From Byssochlamys sp. IMV 00236 (lineage: Eukaryota > Ascomycota > Eurotiomycetes > Eurotiales > Thermoascaceae), in assembly GCA_001931875.2 (NCBI GenBank), contig MSJH02000544.1, forward strand, positions 62,001-126,000: a stretch of 64,000 nt of DNA. The letters are read 5' to 3'. This document shows, in pieces, positions 55,961 through 64,000 of this stretch. Both the position numbers and the translations under genes were made by a program. Every line of letters starts with the position of its first letter. Within the stretch, counting starts at the first letter, position 1. A model generated the notes under the pieces. The model saw only the letters and a list, made by a program, of their open reading frames with translations. It did not search any database and was not told the DNA's origin.

Positions 55961-56822
55961 GGCGGGGACGAGGCGCGGGGATAATCAACAAAGAGATGCA
56001 ATATTGGACAGGTCTATCCCTGATTATGCTGAGGATGGAGCGTCTGAGAATACACGACGGCAAGGGGTTGTTAAAGAGACTGGAGAAAGCTACCACCTCG
56101 CGATCAAAGGATGAAGGAGAATGAGATGATGCATGCACCTCCGCGGAGAACTTGATCAGCGAGATCTAAGATCTTGGCTCCACTAGTTAGCAATGGCAAT
56201 GCACGATCACCACAATCCTGAATCCGATCGACTTGGTGCCTGGTTCAGCATTATCTACTATCAGTTACAAGTTACAACCTGTTAGTGCTGTAGAAATTCA
56301 ACGTGTACAATGTCAGGGACCCCATCTAGCCGACAACCAGTTATGACGGTAAGAAGCGGACGATATCATCACCCACTTACGACCACTCGACCCAAAAGAA
56401 GGACTCTCCAGCTTGATCTCTCCAGATCTGACATAGAACAAAGACTGACGGGCTTTGATGGCCTGGCTTTGTTATAATCGTCGAGGACTGAGCCCCCTAA
56501 AGCCACCTTCTTTCGGAACAAAGCCCAAGAACGAACTGAGACCTTGCAGAATGGAGTTTTTGATGGGACTCTCAGTCGTTCGATGGCCTCGAGAGGTATT
56601 GAAATTCACTCACTTATGGTTACAAGCGGCGCTTTTCCATCAAGTCACTTTTCTTTCACTGCCCAAGTGATCTGTCGCCCCTTCCCAACAGATTGAGGCA
56701 GGGGTCATCTCTGATCCTATTCTTCGGTGGTTTCACTTGCGGTGCTGCTCTGCAAACTTCTCGTGAATCAAGTCCATATTGAAGCATCTCATCTCCCTCA
56801 TTTGACCGATTCAACTGCAGAT
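55961..56822. promoter_or_regulatory. Divergent promoter region, transporter / hydrolase
   Basis: This 862-bp gap lies between the divergent molybdate transporter (-) and alpha/beta hydrolase (+). It is mixed in composition. No specific site is defended. Confidence 0.4.
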
Positions 56823-57891
56823 ATGGCTTCTACTGCCACTATGGATGAGCGCTCGGGACTGAAGCACTTTGAACGTGACAACCCGATGGCTCACTCGAAA
56901 CCTACTTTCGTTCTTGTCCATGGGGGCTGGCAAGGGCCGTCTTTATGGACCTACGTTATCCCTCTGTTAGAAAGAGCCGGCTACGCAACGTACCCAGTGA
57001 CCCTGGTGTCCCCAGACAGCGACCCTCCAGTCGAGGACTTCACAGCTGACGTCGAAGTTGTTAGAAGTGCCGTCGATACACTACTCGAGTGTGGCAAAGA
57101 TGTTATATTAGTGCTATTTTCTTATGCAGGTTACGTGGGATGCGAGGCACTCAAGTCATTCCATGATGAACAAAGTACTCCTCTGCAGAATGCGGCGCAG
57201 AATACGGGTCCGGATGGAGGCGTCGACAAAAAGTCTGCAAAGAAAACTGATCTTCCATCATGGTTTGCCAGACCTCGACGCGGAAAGATCTTGCATATCG
57301 CCTTTTTGGCGTCGTATATTGTCGCACCGGGAATGACACTTTGGAGCCCAAGGAAAGGCGACTGCCTCCCTGGAATGGAGAATAAGGTAAGCATCCGCAA
57401 AGTACATGTTATCTATTACGACCGGCATATAGTGAGAAGCAAGGGTCCCATCGACACCACAGCACATACTAACAGGGAGATTAGGACGGAGTGGTGCGCG
57501 TTCTGGATGGGCCAGAACGTTTCTTCAGTGACTTGCCGCGGCCGATTGCTGAGTTCTGGGCCACAAAGCTCAGGAGTCAACCTATAAAGTAGGTGTATAC
57601 ACTTTACCAGGTCTTGCCTCGAATGCGTCAAGTTGTTTGCTAATAGTCCAAAGGTCCTTTTATTCCAGATTTACCTACCCGGCTTATCTCTACTACCCGA
57701 CCTCATATCTCGCTTGCATTGATGACAAGGCCCTTGCATACAAAATCCAAGACCGTATGACCAAGCTTGCTAAGATCGATCCGGATAGGGTTGTTCGAGT
57801 GAGGTCTGGCCACATGGTGATGGTCAGTCAGCCCAAGGCTGTAGCCAAGTTCTTGCGTCAAGCGGCAGGAGAGACATTCAGTGTTCTTTAA
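56823..57891 (+). CDS. Alpha/beta hydrolase, AB_hydrolase_6/salicylate-esterase-like
   Basis: Model: exons 56823-57386, 57485-57588 and 57669-57891, giving 296 aa, with introns of 98 and 80 nt. The exons join to give ENK|DGVVRVLDGPERFFSDL and QPIK|FTYPAYLYY, matching the fold of this family. The oxyanion HGGW lies at 33-36, and the nucleophile Ser100 sits in LFSYAGYVG, where relatives usually have HSYGG. A C-terminal His is in SGHMVMVSQP. An insertion of about 36 residues (near 119-154, rich in Gln, Gly, Lys) separates the nucleophile region from the next strand (GKILHIAFLASYI). Substrate is unknown; family members hydrolyse small esters. The ATG chosen is the first in the frame. Confidence 0.75.
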
Positions 57892-58547
57892 CGGAGTCTC
57901 TATGTCTGACGAGCATGATACTTGATCTTCAGTTACCATGGCTCCGTCCTATTTGACTCCTTACAAGGGACTCTATCTGTCCAAAGCGAATATGTCGACA
58001 TTTCTATGCAGACTTTGTGGAAGTCGCTGATAAGGATCGTTAGACCGACAGGAACTTAGTCACTAGCGACGTCCAAATAGTTAATAGTTCAACAAATGAT
58101 TAAAGAGGCACTTCTTTCTATAAGTACCATTGATCATGGCTCCAAAAAACCCAGAATAGACCATTACTAATATCGGTTGCTAAAAAGCTTACCCTCATTA
58201 GCCTGTCTTGCGTCCAGTGAGGTTTTCTGATATCAGCTCGCAGACCCAGCGATCCCAATACCGGCTAAATTGCTTCGCACCCCAATTGACCGTGCACGCG
58301 GAATATCATTTTCGATAAGCGGTCTGGTTCAGCACCCGCGGGACAACCGTTGAATCTAAGTATCGAATCTGAGCGTAAGATGAACCCCGCTTTGCGCCTC
58401 ATCCCGAATTTCCTTCTCCATGTAAAAAAGCTTGCCGTAGCGATAAACATCTAGAAACAACCCCGCAACAGCTCCAATCTCTCCGCTCAACAGCTAGGAG
58501 ACGCATGACGGTGAAGGCACCTGCACATGTATAGGACATTGCACACC
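57892..58547. other. Intergenic region upstream of the epimerase
   Basis: This 656-bp gap includes the hydrolase 3' flank and the epimerase promoter. No gene or repeat is recognised. Confidence 0.4.
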
Positions 58548-59483
58548 ATGGGCAAAAGGATTGTGTTCACTGGCGGTTCCGGCAAGGCTGGCCGTCATTG
58601 TATTCCCTACTTGCTATCCAAGGGACACCAAGTGTTGAACCTGGACCTCGTCCCGCTGCCTAACCCTGACGGTGTTGGACTTAACCCAGACGTGTATACG
58701 CTCAAATGTGACCTCACAGAGAGCGGACAGGTCTTCAATGCCCTCTCGTCGCATTTTCATATGGGCGAGTACGAGATCGAGCGAAAGCTAGGCCAAGAAA
58801 GTCCGACTGTTCTTCCAGATGCCGTGATTCACTTCGCAGCCTATGCGCGCAACATGCTCGTTCCCGACAATGAAACCTTCAAGGCCAATGTGACAGCTAC
58901 GTATAATGTCAACGAGGCCGCCTGCAAGCTAGGAATCAAGAAAGTCATCATCGCTAGCTCCGAAACGACGTACGGAGTCTGCTTCACGCAGGGTGACTCT
59001 GACTACCATTCGTTCCCGCTAGAGGAGGACTACGACACCGATCCAATGGACTCGTACGCCTTGAGCAAGCTCTGCGGCGAGAAAGTCGCTCGTGGATTCG
59101 CCCGTCGCTTCAACACCGATATCTATGCCCTCAGAGTCGGAAACGTCGTCGAGCCTCACGAATACGCACGAGATTTCCCGAAATACATCAAGAACCCTGA
59201 GATCCGCAAGAGAAACGCCTGGAGCTACATCGATGCTCGAGACCTAGGCCAGATCTGTGACTTGTGTGTAGCCAAGGATGGGCTGGGCTTCCAGGTCTTC
59301 AACGCCACGAACGACACTATCACGACAGACATCCCGACAGAAGAGTTCTTGAAGAAGTATTGTCCGAATGTGCCCATTACTCGGAAAATGGGCGAGTGGG
59401 AAGCCCCGCTGAGCAATAGGAAGATTAGGGAGGTTTTAGGATTCAAGGATGTTCATAACTGGAGAAAGTATATAAATGGCTAA
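58548..59483 (+). CDS. NAD-dependent epimerase/dehydratase (extended SDR)
   Basis: This is a single-exon 311-residue extended SDR. The NAD-binding loop TGGSGKAG lies at 8-15, an acidic Asp ends strand two (LNLDLV), and HFAAYA is at 95-100. The catalytic Ser138 is in ASSETTYG, with Tyr170 and Lys174 in DSYALSK. The pattern is that of uronate-dehydrogenase or UDP-sugar epimerase-like enzymes, with substrate unproven. The start at 58548 (CACCATGG) has a stronger context than an in-frame ATG 21 bases upstream. The gene is flanked by two alpha/beta hydrolases in the same orientation, which hints at a small catabolic neighbourhood. Confidence 0.85.
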   Translation: MGKRIVFTGGSGKAGRHCIPYLLSKGHQVLNLDLVPLPNPDGVGLNPDVYTLKCDLTESGQVFNALSSHFHMGEYEIERKLGQESPTVLPDAVIHFAAYARNMLVPDNETFKANVTATYNVNEAACKLGIKKVIIASSETTYGVCFTQGDSDYHSFPLEEDYDTDPMDSYALSKLCGEKVARGFARRFNTDIYALRVGNVVEPHEYARDFPKYIKNPEIRKRNAWSYIDARDLGQICDLCVAKDGLGFQVFNATNDTITTDIPTEEFLKKYCPNVPITRKMGEWEAPLSNRKIREVLGFKDVHNWRKYING

Positions 59484-59871
59484 AGGTTTGACATAGTTTA
59501 AATACTATGCAATAACGTGTGTCCAATACTAGAATCGCGTACAGCAAGGAAACTGAACATCTAATTGGGACTAGTGTTAGTTTATTATTGCTGTCTATGA
59601 GGGTATCCAGATCTGGCGCCTAATTTATGTTCCAGGATATGTGCTCTCCGCCTCCATTTCCCAATTGGAAATGATGTAGTAAGTTAAAATCTTGATTAGA
59701 TGGTCGTGGTGTACGATAAGTCAGCTAGGCGCCGACAGTATGCGACTTAACTTGATTACAATAATAGGATTGCTTCTTTGCTTGTTTGTTTGTTGATACA
59801 TTAGGCAGCCAATTTGAGTCATCTGTTTCTCGGCGATATATCTGGACAAGGAGTCCGACATACGTTTGTAT

Positions 59872-59872
<1 letters not shown>

Positions 59873-59902
<30 letters not shown>
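59873..59902. repeat. Microsatellite (TAT)10
   Basis: Ten uninterrupted copies of TAT span 30 bp. This is a simple repeat likely to vary in length among isolates. Confidence 0.95.
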
Positions 59903-60175
59903 CGTTTATGGACAGCGACACTGCGGGGTTTATATCTCGGCTGACAAATTCGCGGATGCGAACATAGTTATTTCGGGCATATCCCGGGCGAGATTAAAGC
60001 CTCCGGCGCGAATGACCTTGGATACGAGTAATTTAGAGCAGACAAACATGAGGGGCAGTGTGGATCGGAGTAAGTAGTGTCGCACCAAGACATTATTTCC
60101 ATGATGCAGCTTCCAGGTATTACCAAATCAGCTCAGTTCTCTTTCTGAATTTGCTACATTTCATTTTCGTGCGGA

Positions 60176-60183
60176 TATAAAAA
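60176..60183 (+). promoter_or_regulatory. TATA-box-like element
   Basis: TATAAAAA lies 112 bp before the ATG of the HSL-type hydrolase, a plausible core-promoter position for a fungal gene. Confidence 0.5.
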
Positions 60184-60287
60184 GGGATATTAGATTCTCC
60201 TCTCCGCCATATGGTTGGAATTTAACTTATCGTATTCAGACTTGACAATAAGCTCTGAGATAGCACATTTCAAAGAGAACCGCAACC

Positions 60288-61372
60288 ATGGGCGAAGCAC
60301 CTGAAGCAGGCCGCGAGAAGATTTCGAACTTTCATTTGATCCAACTGGACTACAAGCAGTTCGGTGGTCATGGAATTCGCGCGGATATTTTAATCCCAAA
60401 GGCTCCCTTCCAGGGCAAGAGACCAGTTATCGCCCGTTTCCACGGCGGTGGATTGGTAAGAACCCTTTAGTGACAATTTATTAACCAGCCTACCGTCACG
60501 TATTTCTCTGGCAAACTGAATCACATTGACTGATAAATTTACAGATTGCTGGTGACTCTATGTACCTCGATTGGATGCCCCAATGGCTACTTCAACTTGC
60601 AGATCGACATTCGGCCGTCATAGTTTCTCCAAACTACAGACTACTACCGGAGGCGACAGGGGTAGATATTCTTGATGACATCGAAGAATTCTGGTCATGG
60701 CTTCATTCGCCTTCACTTGCTGAGACGCTCAAGAACCACGAATCTAAAACAGAGCTGGCCTTATCCAGAATCATAACAGCAGGCGACTCAGCTGGAGGCC
60801 TGCTCAGTATCTATCTCGCTTTATCTCATCCCGATGAGATCCGCGCGGCAACGGCGGCTTACCCCATGGTGGACATGCGTGAGCCGAGTTATCGCACTCC
60901 CCCGAATAGAGTGATGTTTGGCACTCCTCCACTTCCCGCTTCGACCATTACGGACCATCTAGCTAAGATGAAACCTGAGGATGCTGCATTGGCATATCCC
61001 CCACCAGAGAGGTTTCCACTCTTCATTGCAGCAATGCAGCACGGAAGAGTTCTGGAGTTCTACGAGCGGGGATCGGAGAACTCTCCACGGAAAGATGATC
61101 TGTTCCTAGTAGAAAGACTAGAGAAAGAAGGTGCAAAGCTGCCGCGCGGTGGGATTTGTATATTTCATGGCACTGAGGATTCTGTGGTTCTTGCTCGTGG
61201 CAGCGAGAGGTTCATTGCAAAGGCCAAGGAGGTCATGAAGGGGAAGCAGGGTGGCGATAAACTCGTTCTGGCGCTTCGACCAGGAGAACATGGATTTGAT
61301 GGCGATACTAACCTTGATGATCAATGGCTAAAAGAGGCTCTTGAGCTTGCTGTGGAGGCTTGGTTGGAATAA
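60288..61372 (+). CDS. HSL-type alpha/beta hydrolase (AB_hydrolase_3)
   Basis: Model: exon 1 60288-60455, intron 60456-60544 (89 nt), exon 2 60545-61372, giving 331 aa. The hormone-sensitive-lipase motif FHGGG lies at 51-55 and the nucleophile elbow GDSAGG at 136-141 (Ser138). The probable catalytic Asp is in HGTEDSVV and His in RPGEHGFDG. There is no signal peptide, so a cytosolic esterase acting on small acyl esters is likely; substrate unknown. The same-strand epimerase and hydrolase upstream give only a weak hint of shared function. Confidence 0.88.
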
Positions 61373-61844
61373 AGGCCACCGTTACTTGTCTGGCTTTCAC
61401 AACTCCTTTGAAGCGTCGCCGCTTGTACCCGAAATAGTGTCCCTTTAAGAAACGTGCGCAAAGAAAGCAATGAAAGAAAAAGAAAAAAAAGAGTTTTTAC
61501 CCTTCATTCTCTATATATTTGTATTTTCTCTTTGTTTATGGCTAGTTGCAGCATGACGACTGATTTCACATAGTCAACACCGTTATCTGCAAGGGTGAAA
61601 TAGATCGCTTGAGTCAGGGCACGGTTGTATTCAATGCTCGAGTTGCACAACGGCGATGACTTCGAGGACTATATGACTCGTCAACTGACTCACGTATACA
61701 GGCTGCAGTATTCAAATATATTTATACCATCGTATATGTTACTTATTGTACATTTTCATCGAAAGCAGTCAGATAACCCACATCAACGATCCTAAACCGT
61801 CTTGCATATGTTCTAAACCATCTAAAATCATAGATTCTCAACAG
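61373..61844. other. Intergenic region upstream of the F-box-like gene
   Basis: This 472-bp gap has an A-rich tract at about 61,470-61,490. It should hold the hydrolase 3' end and the next promoter. No gene is supported. Confidence 0.45.
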
Positions 61845-63356
61845 ATGTCTTCGGAAAAGAATATCGGGCCGCAGACCAGGTCAAAACTTCTCTCTCTTCC
61901 TTGTGAGTTAAGGCTGGTGATATACAACTACGTTTTCACCAGCCAGGAAGTCTGCGATATAAAACGTGTTCCCATCCGCATATGGTGCGAACCACAGCAT
62001 GAATGGCTGGAATACACAAAGTCCTGGCGTCCGGGATTCTGGCAACATAAATGCCAGCATCGAGCATGTTGGATGCAAGCCGCGGGGATCCTGGAGTCGG
62101 ACATCTACTACGCCTCGAGTCCGATCACCGCGTCGACGCATTTCCCCTATCCCGGTTCTCTGTCACCCTGCCCTCTGAATCTGGCTCTTCTTCAGACCTG
62201 TCGGACTATATACTACGAGGCTCGCACAATGCCTTATGAACTCAATAGGTTCCACACGTGGGAGCTAAGCAGCTTTTCAAATTTCACTTATTGTTTGAAG
62301 AGTTGGCAGATCCGGTCCATTAGCCATCTGTCGATTGATCTCAGTGATTCCTTCGGCGGTAATACGGCTGCGTGGAACGAGTCGCTCGCCGTTATTGCGC
62401 GCGCTTTCGCGGGTCTGAAGACCCTCTCGATCACGATATGGCTTGGCTCCTTCCATCAAGCCTTCAGACCGAATTTCTGGTCGGGGGGTCTGCTGGACCT
62501 TGATCGTTTGCAACTTCAAGGTCTTCGCCTTGTGATATATGGAAGACCAGGACAGCCGGTTTTTGACTACTCCGCAGGAACGGGCGTGGAGCTTCCAGTT
62601 GAGCATTTCAATACGCACCTTCGCCAGTGTGGAACTGGTCTTGAGGGAAGCCGTTTGATAATGGAGGACTGCGACCAAATCTCCTACAAGGGAACGGTAT
62701 CAAAGACTGCTTCTACCCAACAATCTGAGACCAAGTTCAGCGCAGCGCAGAAATGTCTAGAGCATATCTACGCAGACTGGGCACACAAGAGATGCGATGC
62801 CATTTTACCTGTTGGGTTCCATTTCGATTTCTATCCGCTCTATATGCGCGATATGCTTGAGAGGCTGCCTGAGAGCGTGGGAAATGCTGAAATTCAAGGA
62901 CACAATCTATTCACGCGGAAGTATGCATTTTGTAATGCGTACGATAAATCCGATGGAGGACGGCATCCGATTATAGGATATCAGTTTCATGATGACACGC
63001 CTCCTGAGGAAGTAAACAGGGGCGTCGAAATGTTCCTGGAAGCTCGGAAACGGCTGAAGAGGTCCCATGCAAAATGGGCACCGGTATATCAGGCTGAAGC
63101 TCAGAAAATACTTCAGGAACGCAGAGCTCGACGAATGTCTCGTGGCTCGCAGCTGGAACAGAAACCCTGTCGAGATAAGATGGGTTATTCTCTGCTAGAA
63201 CACGATGGGGAGCCGGGAGAATGGAGACATCGCCTGGTTGCGGAGACAGTCGCTCCATTAATTGAAACTTTTCCGTGGGAAGTACCAAAACTCGCGAGGG
63301 TAGAGACTGATATCTGCATAGACTGTCCTAAGAAAGGACCTGGTCATCCCCAGTAG
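61845..63356 (+). CDS. F-box-like / DUF7730-type protein
   Basis: This is a single-exon 503-residue protein starting at the first in-frame ATG (61845, MSSEKNIGPQ). Residues ~13-35 (SKLLSLPCELRLVIYNYVFTS) match the short F-box-like helix found at the start of many fungal proteins (LPxELRxxIYxxVF). The core continues in DUF7730 style with ALLQTCRTIYYEARTMPY and YCLKSWQIRSISHLSIDLS. The middle is leucine-rich (LKTLSITIWLG, LDRLQLQGLRLVIYG) and the last ~90 residues are charged (EARKRLKRSHAKW, ERRARRMSRG). Such fungal proteins are numerous and mostly uncharacterised. A substrate-adaptor role is inference. Confidence 0.7.
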   Translation: MSSEKNIGPQTRSKLLSLPCELRLVIYNYVFTSQEVCDIKRVPIRIWCEPQHEWLEYTKSWRPGFWQHKCQHRACWMQAAGILESDIYYASSPITASTHFPYPGSLSPCPLNLALLQTCRTIYYEARTMPYELNRFHTWELSSFSNFTYCLKSWQIRSISHLSIDLSDSFGGNTAAWNESLAVIARAFAGLKTLSITIWLGSFHQAFRPNFWSGGLLDLDRLQLQGLRLVIYGRPGQPVFDYSAGTGVELPVEHFNTHLRQCGTGLEGSRLIMEDCDQISYKGTVSKTASTQQSETKFSAAQKCLEHIYADWAHKRCDAILPVGFHFDFYPLYMRDMLERLPESVGNAEIQGHNLFTRKYAFCNAYDKSDGGRHPIIGYQFHDDTPPEEVNRGVEMFLEARKRLKRSHAKWAPVYQAEAQKILQERRARRMSRGSQLEQKPCRDKMGYSLLEHDGEPGEWRHRLVAETVAPLIETFPWEVPKLARVETDICIDCPKKGPGHPQ

Positions 63357-64000
63357 CTCGGTGTCTGAGTCCACATTTCGAGATAATTTGCAAGAACAGA
63401 ATTCCTGAATAGGGTATCTCAGTAGTGACAGTGTCGTTTAGAGGGGCATTTACCCTGTTTGGATAAACACATCTTGGCAATGATTGTGATTGTATTTGTA
63501 TTTTGACCTGGACACGTCTGCGATAGGCGATGTTGTACGTCAAATATTGAATATGAATATGACTGTATATAGTTAGTATGCCTGAATGATAAACACGTTC
63601 CGTTCCCTCTAGTAGTTAATAATAATTGTCCCCAAGCGTACTACTGTACTCCGTACATAGGCAATGACATATGTGCCATGTGGAGATCCCTAGTATATGG
63701 TAACCTTAAGGCTGATCCAGAATAGTGAATATGTAATTGATATCATCGAAGTGGCCGTCCTATGTATTTTACAGTCAGGGCTGAAAATCCTTCACGGAAG
63801 GCGCGGGCCGGAAGTAATTTATTAATAATTAGCAGCGCCTTAGCGAGTGCAAATATGGATTCTTTCTGTTTTTGCCCCATAACGCCGATAAATGATCTTC
63901 GCTAGTGCCGAGGTTACTCCTTCGGAGGTGGATTTTTCCTGTTCGCGCCGTGATGGACGGGGCCTTTGGGCCTTTCCGCTATGTGCCGCAGGTTCCCGAA
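63357..64000. other. Terminal intergenic region
   Basis: This 644-bp stretch up to the window edge has AT-rich patches (63,540-63,760). No gene is supported, though an adjacent gene could begin just beyond. Confidence 0.4.

Larger units (their letters stand above)
59484..60287. promoter_or_regulatory. Intergenic region upstream of the HSL-type hydrolase
   Basis: This 804-bp region contains a (TAT)10 microsatellite near 59.9 kb and a TATA-like element before the next start codon. No gene is supported. Confidence 0.45.

Overview
The window is filamentous-fungal nuclear DNA, most likely from an Aspergillus or close relative (Eurotiomycetes). The evidence is short introns of about 42-100 nt with GT-AG (once GC-AG) borders, compact genes on both strands, a trichodiene-oxygenase-type P450, a GPI-anchored class III chitinase with a Ser/Thr/Pro tail, a Con-10 conidiation protein and a tRNA-Phe(GAA) whose intron sits after position 37. 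I rebuilt the spliced gene models by hand. For each one the exon lengths sum to whole codons.

Layout. 0-12.4 kb: 3' part of SRP54 (+), PhoD-type phosphatase (-), seven-exon P450 (+), intracellular-looking GH18 enzyme (-), SDR oxidoreductase with a mitochondrial-looking leader (-) and a small Con-10-type protein (+). 12.9-18.2 kb: an 810-residue coiled-coil protein (+) and a four-helix membrane protein with a long disordered tail (-). 18.2-28.0 kb: a long promoter region, the cell-wall chitinase (+) with two protein-level tandem repeats, and a claudin/SUR7-like four-TM protein (+).

28.4-34.8 kb is a gene-poor, AT-rich island. It opens with the tRNA gene, then has a possible LTR scrap, a DUF7053-like gene (-) and a roughly 290-bp MITE with perfect TIRs and TA target-site duplication just upstream of that gene. 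The rest is eroded sequence with no intact gene. 34.8-47 kb holds a G-rich quadruplex-type tract, a putative regulatory protein (-) with a very long upstream region, and a C2-domain protein of the Inn1/Fic1 type (-). 47-64 kb holds UTP15 (+), a phytanoyl-CoA dioxygenase-like enzyme (-), a small disordered protein (+) followed by five degenerate units of a roughly 110-bp repeat, a MOT1-type molybdate transporter (-), an alpha/beta hydrolase (+), an NAD-dependent epimerase/dehydrogenase (+), a second (HSL-type) alpha/beta hydrolase (+) and an F-box/DUF7730-like protein (+).

Most genes are unrelated housekeeping or environment-response functions. No biosynthetic backbone enzyme (PKS, NRPS, terpene synthase), CRISPR array or plasmid/phage element is visible. 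The most unusual items are the MITE beside the DUF7053-like gene, the downstream repeat array at 53.7-54.2 kb, the GC-AG intron and mitochondrial-like leader on the Con-10 gene, the 42-nt stop-containing intron of the P450 and the microsatellite-like coding repeats in the chitinase.
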